Source: Streptomyces sp. NBC_00091
GTDB lineage: Bacteria > Actinomycetota > Actinomycetes > Streptomycetales > Streptomycetaceae
DNA: 64,000 nt
Direction of reading: 5' to 3'
Assembly (NCBI RefSeq): GCF_026343185.1
Contig: NZ_JAPEMA010000001.1
Span: 5,022,001-5,086,000, forward strand
The notes beneath the pieces were generated by a model. It saw only the letters and a program-made list of their open reading frames with translations. It made no database searches and was not told where the DNA came from. The translations under genes and the position numbers were made by a program. This document shows positions 9,956 to 17,692 of the stretch, in pieces (position 1 is the first letter of the stretch; the number at the start of each line of letters is the position of its first letter).

Positions 9956-10480
9956 ATGGACCTGCGACAGGAACCGGACCTGCTCAAGGAGCTGGGCCCG
10001 CTGCTCTCCGCCGAGGCGGCCGCGGAGGCCCCGGCCGCCGGGGTGGACGCCGCCGACCTGGAACAAGCCGTCTGGGTGAGGCTGCTGGAGCCCGGCGCGC
10101 GCGCCCCCGACTCCACCGGCCGCGCCCGCTGGCTGCGGCGGGCGGTGCGCGCCGAGGCCCGGCTCGCCCGGCGGCGGGCGCGGCGCGAGATCCCGTACGG
10201 TGCCACCCCCGCCGACGCGGCCGGCGAGCCGGAGGGGGCCCTGCTGCACGGTGAGGAGAACCGGGCCCTCCGATCGGCGGTCGCCCGGTTGCCGGGGCGC
10301 TGCCCGGAGCTGATAGGCGCACTTCTGTCGCCCAGAGACCTTACTTACCGTGAAATCGCAGGAGAGTTGGGTATCTCACAAGGAAGTTTGGGGCCGGTAC
10401 GTTCCCGTTGCCTGGGATGTCTGCGCAGAATGCTGGCTGCAGAGGTTGCGGCTCCTGGCCCGTGGGGAAAGGAGCGGTAG
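9956..10480 (+). CDS. Sigma-70-like RNA polymerase factor (small)
   Basis: The 174-residue protein has an acidic N-terminal helix region (residues 1-50), an Arg-rich middle (GRARWLRRAVRAEARLARRRARRE) resembling the region 2 tail, and a C-terminal helix-turn-helix, LTYREIAGELGISQGSLGPVRSRCLGCLRRML (about 128-160), typical of sigma region 4 with its promoter -35 contact helix. Such proteins direct RNA polymerase to a small gene set. No anti-sigma gene is adjacent. A GNAT gene starts 37 bp downstream and is probably co-transcribed. ATG 9956 has no strong Shine-Dalgarno. It may be a degenerate sigma factor, since region 2 is not clearly visible. Confidence 0.7.
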   Translation: MDLRQEPDLLKELGPLLSAEAAAEAPAAGVDAADLEQAVWVRLLEPGARAPDSTGRARWLRRAVRAEARLARRRARREIPYGATPADAAGEPEGALLHGEENRALRSAVARLPGRCPELIGALLSPRDLTYREIAGELGISQGSLGPVRSRCLGCLRRMLAAEVAAPGPWGKER

Positions 10481-10517
10481 ACCGGAGAGCCACCAGGTGA
10501 GCGGGAGGCATGCGCAC

Positions 10518-11021
10518 ATGGGCATGAGCGTGACCATTTCGGCGGCGGCCGCCGAAGACGCCGAGCAGATCTTCAAGCTGCAGTATCTGGCGTTCCAGCG
10601 GGAGGCCGAGCTGTACGGCAACTACCTCATCCAGCCCCTGACCCAGTCCCTGGACTCCCTGAAGGCGGAGCTGGCCTCGGACACCGTCCTGGTGGCCCGG
10701 CTCGGCGACGAGGTGGTGGGCGCCGTGCGCGGCAGCGTCGGCGAGGACGGCACGGCGAGCATCGGCAAGCTGTGCGTACACCCGCGCCTCCAGGGCCACG
10801 GTCTCGGCGCCCGGCTGCTGCGCGGGGTCGAGGGGGCCCTCGCCGGACACGGCGGCACGACCCGCTTCCGCCTCTACACGGGCCACAAGAGCGAGTCCAA
10901 CCTGCGGCTCTACCGCAAGGCCGGCTACGCGCAGGTCGGCAACCGCACCGCCTCCGACGGCGTGCACCTGGTGATCCTGGAGAAGGAAGCCAAGGACAGC
11001 GACTACGCCGTCAGCGCGTAG
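10518..11021 (+). CDS. GNAT-family N-acetyltransferase
   Basis: A 167-residue acetyl-CoA-dependent acetyltransferase. Motif A, GKLCVHPRLQGHGLGARLLRGVE (about residues 81-103), contains the Q-x-x-G-x-G acetyl-CoA pyrophosphate loop, and the C-terminal half has the TGHKSESNLRLYRKAGYAQVG motif B. ATG 10518 is chosen because GGGAGG lies 10 nt upstream; ATG 10524 is an alternative. It directly follows the sigma-like gene in the same direction. The substrate (small amine or protein N-terminus) is unknown. Confidence 0.85.
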   Translation: MGMSVTISAAAAEDAEQIFKLQYLAFQREAELYGNYLIQPLTQSLDSLKAELASDTVLVARLGDEVVGAVRGSVGEDGTASIGKLCVHPRLQGHGLGARLLRGVEGALAGHGGTTRFRLYTGHKSESNLRLYRKAGYAQVGNRTASDGVHLVILEKEAKDSDYAVSA

Positions 11022-11040
11022 GCACCGCAAGGGCGTTGCC

Positions 11041-11062
11041 CCGGCCCGGGGATCCGGGCCGG
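11041..11062. terminator. Hairpin between convergent genes
   Basis: CCGGCCCGG (11041-11049) pairs perfectly with CCGGGCCGG (11054-11062) around a GGAT loop. It lies between the GNAT gene and the minus-strand membrane protein gene and can end both transcripts. Confidence 0.7.
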
Positions 11063-11064
11063 TG

Positions 11065-11481
11065 TCAGCGCTTGGAGCGGAGCCAGAGGATCCCGGTGAC
11101 GGGCAGGATCACCGGGATGAACAGGTAGCCCATCCCGAAGTCCGACCACACCGTCGCGTCGGGAAAGGACTCGGGCCGCACCAGGGTCCAGGCGCCGACG
11201 GCCAGCACCCCGGCCAGTTCGGCCGCGCAGCAGACCAGCGCCGCCCTGCGGGCCTTCTCCCCGCCGCGCACCAGCGAGTACGTGATGAAGGCGTAGGCCA
11301 CGGCCGCCGCCGCCGACAGCGAGTACGCCAGCGGCGCCCGGTCGAACTCGGTGGAGATCTGGTAGACCGAGCGCGAGAGCGCGCCCACCACCATCACCCC
11401 GTAGAGCCAGACCAGCAGCAGCCCGGGACCGGAGACCAGTCGCTTGCGCCCGGTGGGCGGGGCGGTCGTCGTGTCAGGCAC
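11065..11481 (-). CDS. Small integral membrane protein (conserved hypothetical)
   Basis: A 138-residue protein with about four hydrophobic segments: GPGLLLVWLYGVMVVGAL, PLAYSLSAAAAVAYAFITYSLV, AALVCCAAELAGVLAVGAW and MGYLFIPVILPVTGILWL, ending in a basic tail RSKR. GTG 11481 overlaps the stop of the upstream gene by eight bases, so the pair is translationally coupled. No catalytic motif is visible. The two coupled four-helix proteins may form a complex in the membrane, but the function is unknown. Confidence 0.75.
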   Translation of the reverse strand: MPDTTTAPPTGRKRLVSGPGLLLVWLYGVMVVGALSRSVYQISTEFDRAPLAYSLSAAAAVAYAFITYSLVRGGEKARRAALVCCAAELAGVLAVGAWTLVRPESFPDATVWSDFGMGYLFIPVILPVTGILWLRSKR

Positions 11482-11842
11482 CGGTGGTTCCCCAGATGTC
11501 GTAGAGCCGTACTTCCAGCACGGCGAGGACGACCGCACCCGCGGCCACCGTCACCGAACCCCACTTGGTGCGCTCGGTCAGCGAGAGCATCCCGGCGGCC
11601 GGGACCGCCGCGAAGGCGCCCAGCAGATAGGCCACGAAGATCACCGTGCCCTGTCCGGGCTTCTCGCCCCGGCCCAGCTGGACCAGGCCGATCACCAGCT
11701 GCGCCAGGACCAGTACGGTCACCGCGGCCATGCCGATGAAGTGCCAGTCCTTGGTCGGCTGGTCCCGCCATGCGGCGTAGCCGCACCAGGCGGCGAGGGC
11801 GAGGGCGGCCACACCGATGGCGACCGTCAGGGCGTCGAGCAT
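11474..11842 (-). CDS. Small integral membrane protein (conserved hypothetical)
   Basis: A 122-residue protein with four hydrophobic segments spaced through the whole length, beginning LTVAIGVAALALAAWCGYAAW and ending WGSVTVAAGAVVLAVLEVRLY. Charged connectors are short. It overlaps the next gene (11065-11481) and the two were probably inherited as a unit. No recognised domain. ATG 11842 lies only 290 bp from the metNIQ leader and is divergent from it. Confidence 0.7.
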   Translation of the reverse strand: MLDALTVAIGVAALALAAWCGYAAWRDQPTKDWHFIGMAAVTVLVLAQLVIGLVQLGRGEKPGQGTVIFVAYLLGAFAAVPAAGMLSLTERTKWGSVTVAAGAVVLAVLEVRLYDIWGTTGA

Positions 11843-12076
11843 GCAGCGAGGGTATTACGGGCCGAAAGACCCGATGCGCCCACCCCTCGTCCTACGGATC
11901 GTGGCCTTGACCACAACGCACCCGGCCGCCGGGCTCGCCGCGGACGCGGCCGTCAGGGACCTCCCGGCCGTGTCGGCGCTGGTCGGCACTGGTCAGCGCT
12001 GGTCGGCGACGCTGGTGACCCGCTCGAGACGGACGACCGGGGTCGACCGGAGTGTTCCGGAATGTGATCAGAATGC

Positions 12077-12126
12077 GTCCGCTATGCGGACAGTGTTGAT
12101 CGGAGAGTCGCCATGTCTGCTTTACT
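12077..12126 (+). promoter_or_regulatory. metNIQ promoter with upstream inverted repeat
   Basis: GTCCGC-TAT-GCGGAC (12077-12091) is a perfect 15-bp inverted repeat, a candidate operator. It is followed by TTGATC (12096-12101) and, 19 bp later, TTTACT (12121-12126). The leader-peptide ATG at 12134 starts 7 nt after this -10-like element. The rest of the 11843-12076 stretch shows no gene. Confidence 0.5.
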
Positions 12127-12133
12127 GGGGCCC

Positions 12134-12220
12134 ATGACCACGACGAGCAGCCGCACCCTTGCGACCGAGGCGACGATGACGCCCGGTGCTCGTTGTATGT
12201 GTCGAATGTGCGCCTTCTGA
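12134..12220 (+). CDS. Cys/Met-rich leader peptide (28 aa) upstream of metNIQ
   Basis: An ATG-initiated 28-codon frame ends in the residues CMCRMCAF directly before TGA. Three of the last eight residues are Cys and two are Met, very unlike Streptomyces average composition, and codons TGT ATG TGT CGA ATG TGC sit together. It lies between the promoter and a hairpin-containing leader ahead of a methionine importer. Actinobacterial sulfur-metabolism genes are known to have cysteine-rich leader peptides that sense translation of Cys codons. A role as ribosome-stalling attenuator responding to charged tRNA-Cys or tRNA-Met is therefore proposed. The peptide itself need not be functional. Confidence 0.7.
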   Translation: MTTTSSRTLATEATMTPGARCMCRMCAF

Positions 12221-12235
12221 GGGCCCCTTCCTGCA

Positions 12236-12421
12236 GTCTCGCGCCCCGAAGCGAGACCGGCCGAGCAACTCCGCCACCGCAGTCGACTGACACCAACAGC
12301 TGACCCGCAGTACGGATCGCTCCTGCCCCGCGCACGCGTCGTCGCCATCCTTTTGTGACGGTTCGACCCGTATCGCGTCTCCAGATGTTTGCCCCGTGCA
12401 CGGCATCCGCACCCCGTGCAC
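12236..12421 (+). promoter_or_regulatory. Structured metNIQ leader (two hairpins)
   Basis: GTCTCGC (12236-12242) pairs with GCGAGAC (12251-12257), starting 15 nt after the leader-peptide stop. GTGCACGG (12396-12403) pairs with CCGTGCAC (12414-12421) 20 nt before the metN start, close enough to affect ribosome access. No S-box (SAM-I) core was recognisable. The region between the hairpins shows no gene. Confidence 0.5.
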
Positions 12422-12441
12422 TCGACAGCGACGGAAATCCT

Positions 12442-13503
12442 GTGATCACCACATCGGGCCTCACGAAGGTCTACCAGTCCCGTGGCCGCGAGGTCACCGC
12501 CCTGGACGGCGTCGACCTGCACGTCCGCGAGGGCGAGGTCTACGGAGTCATCGGCCAGAGCGGCGCCGGCAAGTCCTCCCTGATCCGCTGCGTGAACCTG
12601 CTCGAGCGCCCCACCACCGGCACCGTCACCGTCGACGGGGCCGACCTCACCGCCCTCGCCGGCCGCGGCCGCCGCGCCGGCAAGGAACTCCGCCAGGCCC
12701 GCAGCCGCATCGGCATGGTCTTCCAGCACTTCAACCTGCTGTCCTCGCGCACCGTCCAGGCCAACATCGAGCTGCCCCTGGAGATCCTCGGAGTCTCCGG
12801 CCGCGAGCGCACCCGCAAGGCCCTGGAACTCCTCGACCTGGTCGGCCTCGCCGACAAGGCCAAGGCCTACCCCACCCAGCTCTCCGGCGGCCAGAAGCAG
12901 CGCGTCGGCATCGCCCGCGCCCTGGCCGGCGACCCCAAGGTCCTCCTCTCCGACGAGGCCACCAGCGCCCTGGACCCCGAGACCACCCGCTCGATCCTCC
13001 AGCTGCTGCGCGACCTCAACCGCCAGCTCGGCCTGACCGTCCTGCTCATCACGCACGAGATGGACGTGGTCAAGTCCGTCTGCGACTCCGCCGCGCTGAT
13101 GAAGCGGGGCCGGATCGTCGAGTCCGGCACCGTCGCCGAACTGCTCGCCACCCCCGGCTCCGAGCTGGCCGGCGAACTCTTCCCCGTCAGCGGCGCCGCC
13201 ACCGGCCCCGACCGCACGGTCGTCGACGTCACCTTCCACGGCGACGCCGCCACCCAGCCGGTCATCTCCCAGCTGGCGCGCACGTACAACATCGACATCT
13301 CGATCCTCAGCGCCGCGATGGACACCGTCGCCGGCCGCCAGATCGGACGGATGCGCATCGAACTGCCCGGCCGCTACGAGGACAACGTCGTACCCGTCGG
13401 CTTCCTGCGCGAGCAGGGCCTCCAGGTCGACCTCGTCGACGCCGACGCCGACTCCGACCTCGACTCCGAAATCGCCGCACTGGTCAAGGATGGTGCCAAG
13501 TGA
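12442..13503 (+). CDS. metN: Methionine ABC transporter ATP-binding protein
   Basis: The ATPase of the MetNIQ importer for D/L-methionine. The 353-residue protein has Walker A GQSGAGKSS (about residues 37-45), Q-loop MVFQHFNLL, ABC signature LSGGQKQR, Walker B VLLSDEATSALD and H-loop ITHEMD. The last 100 residues form the NIL domain (VDVTFHGDAATQPVISQLARTYNIDISIL), which binds methionine and inhibits transport when the cell is replete. GTG 12442 is chosen to begin directly before the beta-strand ITTSGLTKVY; upstream in-frame starts would add an unrelated leader. The gene overlaps metI by four bases. Confidence 0.95.
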   Translation: MITTSGLTKVYQSRGREVTALDGVDLHVREGEVYGVIGQSGAGKSSLIRCVNLLERPTTGTVTVDGADLTALAGRGRRAGKELRQARSRIGMVFQHFNLLSSRTVQANIELPLEILGVSGRERTRKALELLDLVGLADKAKAYPTQLSGGQKQRVGIARALAGDPKVLLSDEATSALDPETTRSILQLLRDLNRQLGLTVLLITHEMDVVKSVCDSAALMKRGRIVESGTVAELLATPGSELAGELFPVSGAATGPDRTVVDVTFHGDAATQPVISQLARTYNIDISILSAAMDTVAGRQIGRMRIELPGRYEDNVVPVGFLREQGLQVDLVDADADSDLDSEIAALVKDGAK

Positions 13504-14168
13504 CCTGGTCCGAGATGCAGCCCCTGCTCACCCAGGGCACCTACGACACCCTCTACATGGTGCTGTGGTCCACCCTGGTGACCGTCCTCGGCGGACTGCC
13601 CATCGGCATCCTCCTCGTCCTCACCGACAAGGGCGGCCTCCTGCAGAACCAGCCGCTCAACAAGGCCCTCGGCGTGATCGTGAACATCGGCCGCTCGATG
13701 CCGTTCATCATCCTGCTGATCTTCCTGATCCCGGTCACCACCGCCGTCGTCGGCACCTTCATCGGCCCCACCGCCATGATCGTCCCGCTCGCCATCGGCG
13801 CCGTCCCCTTCTTCGCCCGGCTCGTCGAGACGGCCGTCCGCGAGGTGGACCACGGCCTGATCGAGGCCGTCGAGTCCATGGGCGGCGGCATCCCCACCCT
13901 CATCGGCAAGGTCCTGCTGCCGCAGGCCCTGCCCTCGCTGGTCGCCGCCGTCACCACCACCGTGATCACCCTGGTCGGCTACTCCGCCATGGCCGGCGCC
14001 GTCGGCGGCGAAGGACTCGGCTCGAAGGCCATCACCTACGGCTTCCAGCGCTTCGAGACCGGCTTCATGTTCGCCACCGTCGCCGTCCTGATCGCCCTCG
14101 TCACGGTGATCCAGCTGATCGGCGACGGCGTGGTACGCGTCCTTGCGCGCCGCGGCCGGACAGCCTGA
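13500..14168 (+). CDS. metI: Methionine ABC transporter permease
   Basis: The 222-residue membrane permease of the MetNIQ system, with five hydrophobic spans and the EAA coupling loop VESMGGGIPTLIGKVLLPQALPSL that contacts MetN. The sequence NIGRSMPFIILLIFLIP is characteristic of MetI. GTG 13500 overlaps the metN stop (GTGA), ensuring coupled translation. The metQ start follows 87 bp downstream. Confidence 0.94.
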   Translation: MTWSEMQPLLTQGTYDTLYMVLWSTLVTVLGGLPIGILLVLTDKGGLLQNQPLNKALGVIVNIGRSMPFIILLIFLIPVTTAVVGTFIGPTAMIVPLAIGAVPFFARLVETAVREVDHGLIEAVESMGGGIPTLIGKVLLPQALPSLVAAVTTTVITLVGYSAMAGAVGGEGLGSKAITYGFQRFETGFMFATVAVLIALVTVIQLIGDGVVRVLARRGRTA

Positions 14169-14255
14169 AAGAACTTCCCCACCGCAGAGCCCGCACTTGT
14201 CGTGCTTGGGCCACCACCCGCGAAACACCCGCGAAAAGCAAGAAAGGCACTCTTC

Positions 14256-15122
14256 GTGCGTAAGAACATCAAGCTCACCGCCATCGCCGCCGCCTCCGCC
14301 GCGCTCGCCCTCGGCCTCACCGCCTGCGGCAGCTCCTCGGACCCCTCCACGGCCGCCAAGACCGACGGCGGCAAGGTCGACGAGAGCAAGCCGCTGGTCA
14401 TCGCGGCCTCCCCGAGCCCGCACGCCGACATCCTGAACTTCGTCAAGGACAAGCTGGCGGCCAAGGACGGCCTCAAGCTCGAGGTGAAGGAGTTCACGGA
14501 CTACGTCCTGCCCAACACCGCCACCGAGCAGGGCCAGGTCGACGGCAACTTCTTCCAGCACAAGCCGTACCTCGACGACTTCAACAAGAAGAACAGCACG
14601 CACATCGTGCCCGTCGTGAACGTGCACCTGGAGCCCCTCGGCCTGTACTCCAAGAAGGTCAAGGCCCTCTCGGACATCAAGCCCGGCCAGACCATCGCCG
14701 TCCCCAACGACACCACCAACGAGGGCCGCGCGCTCCAGCTCCTCGCGGCCAACAAGCTGATCACCCTCAAGGACGGGGTCGGCACCAGCGCCAAGCTGTC
14801 CGACATCACCGACAAGAAGGGCCTGGAGTTCAAGGAGCTGGAGGCCGCCACGGTCCCGCGCGCCCTGAACGACGTGGACGCCGCCGTCATCAACGGCAAC
14901 TACGCCCTCGAGGCCAAGCTCTCGCCCGCCAAGGACGCCCTGGTCCTGGAGAAGGCCGAGGGCAACCCGTACGCCAACTTCCTGGCGGTCAAGGACGGCA
15001 GCCAGAACGACCCGCGCATCCAGAAGCTCGCCAAGCTCCTGAACTCCGACGAGGTCAAGAAGTTCATCGAGGAGAAGTACCAGGGCTCGGTCGTCCCGGC
15101 CTTCGGCGCCCCGGCCGCCTGA
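14256..15122 (+). CDS. metQ: Methionine-binding lipoprotein
   Basis: The 288-residue substrate-binding component, anchored outside the membrane. The signal peptide (VRKNIKLTAIAAASAALALGL) ends in the lipobox LTAC, so Cys about 24 becomes lipidated. The NlpA-family body includes PHADILNFVKDKL, DGNFFQHKPYLDDFNK and VINGNYALEAKL, the residues that close around methionine. GTG 14256 starts the signal peptide and follows AGAAAGG. A GC-rich hairpin at 15154-15185 ends the operon. Confidence 0.94.
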   Translation: MRKNIKLTAIAAASAALALGLTACGSSSDPSTAAKTDGGKVDESKPLVIAASPSPHADILNFVKDKLAAKDGLKLEVKEFTDYVLPNTATEQGQVDGNFFQHKPYLDDFNKKNSTHIVPVVNVHLEPLGLYSKKVKALSDIKPGQTIAVPNDTTNEGRALQLLAANKLITLKDGVGTSAKLSDITDKKGLEFKELEAATVPRALNDVDAAVINGNYALEAKLSPAKDALVLEKAEGNPYANFLAVKDGSQNDPRIQKLAKLLNSDEVKKFIEEKYQGSVVPAFGAPAA

Positions 15123-15153
15123 CCCAAGACTGCCTGGTAGACGCCGGATTCCC

Positions 15154-15185
15154 GGCCCCGCGCACCCCCTCGGGCGCGCGGGGCC
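15154..15185 (+). terminator. metNIQ terminator hairpin
   Basis: GGCCCCGCGC (15154-15163) pairs perfectly with GCGCGGGGCC (15176-15185) around a 12-nt loop, about 30 nt after the metQ stop. No U-tract. Confidence 0.7.
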
Positions 15186-15364
15186 GCGGTCTGCCCGGGG
15201 GCTTCCCGGGCTCTGCCCTGGCGCTGCCCCGGCTCTGCCCGCATCCGGGCAGCCCGGCCCTGCACATCCCCGGGCCGATGCTGCATGCTGTGGCCTACGA
15301 CCCGCACAAACGGTCCCGTACCCGAACGGTCCCGCACCACGGTCTCCCAGGCATGGAGCTGCGC

Positions 15365-16081
15365 ATGACTACCACCTTCCCGGACGTCACCATCAGCACG
15401 GACCGGCTGGTGCTGCGCCCCTTCGAGGAGGAGGACGTCACCGCGCTCGCCGAGATGATGAACGACGAGCAGGTCACCGCCTGGACCTCGGTACCGCACC
15501 CCTACACCCACGCCGACGCCCGCGCCTGGGCCACCGCGCTCTCCCACACGGAGCGCACCGAAGGCCGCGGCATCGTCTTCGCCGTCACCGAGTTCCTCAC
15601 CCAGCGCCTCGTGGGCATCGTCCACCTCCAGAACACCAACTGGCGCACCCGCACCACCGAGGTCGGCTACGTCACCGCCCCCTGGGCCCGCGGCGAGGGC
15701 TACGCCAGCGAGTCCGTCCTCGCCGTCGCCCAGTGGCTCCTGCGCGACCAGCGCTTCGAGAGACTCGAACTGCGCACCGCCGCGGACAACACCGCCTCCC
15801 AACAGGTCGCCCAGAAGATCGGCTGCATCAGCGAGGGCGTCCTGCGCAACGCCTGGATAGTGCGCACCCAGGGGGCAGACGGCAGCTGGGCCGAGACCCG
15901 CACCGACCTCATCGTCTGGAGCCTGGTCCCCGAGGACCTCGACGAAGCCGACGAATACGACGCGTACGAGAGCCGCCACGCCTACCCCGGCCACACCGTC
16001 CACTCCGGATACGACGACGGCTACCCCCTCAGGCAGCGCGCCGACGCGACGGGCTACGCCGTCGGCGCCGACCGGAACTGA
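15365..16081 (+). CDS. GNAT-family N-acetyltransferase (RimJ/RimL-like)
   Basis: A 238-residue acetyltransferase of the Acetyltransf_3 type: TDRLVLRPFEEEDVTALAEMMND at the start, then VGIVHLQNTNWRTRTTEVGYVTAPWARGEGYASESV, whose R-G-x-G-x-A loop binds acetyl-CoA, and LRTAADNTASQQVAQKIGCISEGVLRN. The C-terminal 45 residues (rich in D, Y, H) are an extension without known function. ATG 15365 follows GGAG; an upstream ATG at 15353 adds MELR. Ribosomal-protein N-termini or small amines are typical substrates, but none can be chosen. Confidence 0.85.
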   Translation: MTTTFPDVTISTDRLVLRPFEEEDVTALAEMMNDEQVTAWTSVPHPYTHADARAWATALSHTERTEGRGIVFAVTEFLTQRLVGIVHLQNTNWRTRTTEVGYVTAPWARGEGYASESVLAVAQWLLRDQRFERLELRTAADNTASQQVAQKIGCISEGVLRNAWIVRTQGADGSWAETRTDLIVWSLVPEDLDEADEYDAYESRHAYPGHTVHSGYDDGYPLRQRADATGYAVGADRN

Positions 16082-16145
16082 CCCGATGACCAGGTAGTCT
16101 CACCGTGCCCACCCCCTGACGCCGCCGACGAAGCTGACGACGCTG

Positions 16146-16163
16146 ATTCGCTGATTCGCTGAC
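16146..16163 (-). repeat. Tandem 8-bp repeat, copy 1
   Basis: On the minus strand this reads GTCAGCGAATCAGCGAAT, about two units of TCAGCGAA. The same 18 bases occur on the plus strand at 43622-43639. It lies in the 139-bp gap before cobL, which also has repeated GACGAAGC tracts. Confidence 0.6.
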
Positions 16164-16220
16164 GAAGCCGACGAAGCCGGCGACGCTTCCCCGCACCCCC
16201 ACCCCAGGAGACGGACGACG

Positions 16221-17441
16221 ATGGCCGACCGGGTCACGGTGATCGGCTGGGACGGCTCGCCCCTGACCGCCGCCGCCCGGTCCGCGCTCTCCGCCGCCAC
16301 ACTGGTGGCCGGAGCCGCCCACCACCTCGCGCTCCCCGAAGTCCCGCCCGGCGCCGAACGCATCCGCCTCGGCAGCCTCGGCCTCGCCGCCCGGCGCATC
16401 GCCGGCCACCGCGGCACCGCCGTCGTCCTCGCCGACGGAGACCCCGGCTTCTTCGGCGTCGTACGCACCCTGCGCGCCCCGGAGCACGGCCTGGAAGTCG
16501 AGGTGGTCCCCGCCGTCTCCGCCGTCGCCGCCGCCTTCGCCCGCGCCGGAATGCCCTGGGACGACGCCCAGGTCGTCGTCGCCCACCCCCGCACCCTGCG
16601 CCGCGCCGTCAACGTCTGCCGGGCCCACCCCAAGGTCGCCGTCCTCACCTCGCCCGGCGCCGGCCCCGCCGAACTCGCCCTGCTCCTCGACGGAGTCCAC
16701 CGCACCTTCGTCATCTGCGAGGAGCTGGGCACCGACCGCGAACGCGTCACCGTCCTCACCTCCGACGCCGCCGCCGACCACAGCTGGCGCGACCCCAACG
16801 TCGTCATCGTCATCGGCGGCGCCGGACACGCCCCCGCCACCGCCGACCCCGGCTGGCTGCTCGGCCAGAGCCACGGCCTCGCCCCCGTCCGCGGCTGGGC
16901 CCACCCGCGGACCGGCGCCGGAGGACAGGCAGTGGGGGAGGGGCAGTCCGCCCAGCTGCGCGCCGCCCAGCTCGCCCGCCTCGGCCCCCGCACCGGCGAC
17001 CTCCTCTGGGACATCGGCGCCGGCTCCGGAGCCCTCGCCGTGGACGCCGCCGCCTTCGGCGCCGCCGTCATCGCCGTCGACGCCGACCCGCGCGCCTGTG
17101 AGCGCGTAACCGCCGCGGCCCGCAAGCGCGGTGTCCAGCTCCAGGTCGTCCCCGGCCGCGCACCCCACGTACTGGAGAACCTGCCCGAGCCCGACGTCGT
17201 ACGGGTCGGCGGCGGCGGAGCCGCGGTCGTCGCCGCCGTCGCCGACCGGCGTCCCGAACGGATCGTCAGCCACGCCTCCACGCGCGACGAGGCCGAGGCC
17301 ATCGGGCGCACCCTCACCGAACACGGGTACGCCGTCGAGTGCGCCCTGCTCCAGTCCGTCGGCCTCGACACCCGGACCTGGGCGGAACAGGAGCGTTCCG
17401 TGGTGTTCCTGCTGGCAGCCGAACGCCCCGTGAACCGCTAG
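16221..17441 (+). CDS. cobL: Precorrin-6Y C5,15-methyltransferase (decarboxylating), CbiE-CbiT fusion
   Basis: It methylates C5 and C15 of the corrin ring and removes the C12 acetate carboxyl during cobalamin synthesis. The 406-residue protein has an N-terminal CbiE tetrapyrrole methylase half (about residues 1-205, ADGDPGFFGVVRTL loop and VVPAVSAVAAAFARAGMPWDDAQ) and a C-terminal CbiT half with an S-adenosylmethionine loop LLWDIGAGSGALAVDAA (about 255-271). ATG 16221 follows AGGAGACGG. The next large gene encodes the lower-ligand enzymes BluB and CobT, so this is a small cobalamin cluster. Confidence 0.93.
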   Translation: MADRVTVIGWDGSPLTAAARSALSAATLVAGAAHHLALPEVPPGAERIRLGSLGLAARRIAGHRGTAVVLADGDPGFFGVVRTLRAPEHGLEVEVVPAVSAVAAAFARAGMPWDDAQVVVAHPRTLRRAVNVCRAHPKVAVLTSPGAGPAELALLLDGVHRTFVICEELGTDRERVTVLTSDAAADHSWRDPNVVIVIGGAGHAPATADPGWLLGQSHGLAPVRGWAHPRTGAGGQAVGEGQSAQLRAAQLARLGPRTGDLLWDIGAGSGALAVDAAAFGAAVIAVDADPRACERVTAAARKRGVQLQVVPGRAPHVLENLPEPDVVRVGGGGAAVVAAVADRRPERIVSHASTRDEAEAIGRTLTEHGYAVECALLQSVGLDTRTWAEQERSVVFLLAAERPVNR

Positions 17442-17692
17442 AGCGGAGCCCGGGGTAGGCTGGCCGATCGTCGTACCGCCCGGGAGGACGCGCGACGTGG
17501 CGCAGTCCACAGCGGACCGTGCCGGTTTCTGGCCGACACGGAGGCCGACGAGCGCGACAATGCTCAGGAGTTGTTGTGCGGGCGTACGCGAGGCGTCGCA
17601 CCGCGTGGCAACCCCGACGGCAAACTCCGCACGGCGGGCCCTGTGGGCGACCGGGCGATCGAAGAGGCAACACCGATGGGCGAGGGGTACGC
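17442..17692 (+). other. Leader between cobL and the BluB-CobT gene
   Basis: No riboswitch core for cobalamin was recognised. A short frame in register with cobL ends with TGA at 17694-17696, overlapping the next ATG, and a GTG at 17497 opens a 67-codon frame behind GGGAGG. Neither has a clear family or a decisive codon bias, so they are not called as genes. Confidence 0.35.

Noticed and set aside
9872..10254. Alternative frames overlapping the sigma-like gene
   Set aside because: Only the 9956 frame gives a helix-turn-helix and ends just before a co-directional GNAT gene.
12221..12441. SAM (S-box) riboswitch upstream of metN
   Set aside because: I looked for the conserved S-box core and kink-turn and found neither; hairpins and the Cys/Met leader peptide fit better.
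17442..17692. Cobalamin riboswitch upstream of the BluB-CobT gene
   Set aside because: No B12 box or conserved core junction was seen; it would need a covariance-model search to settle.
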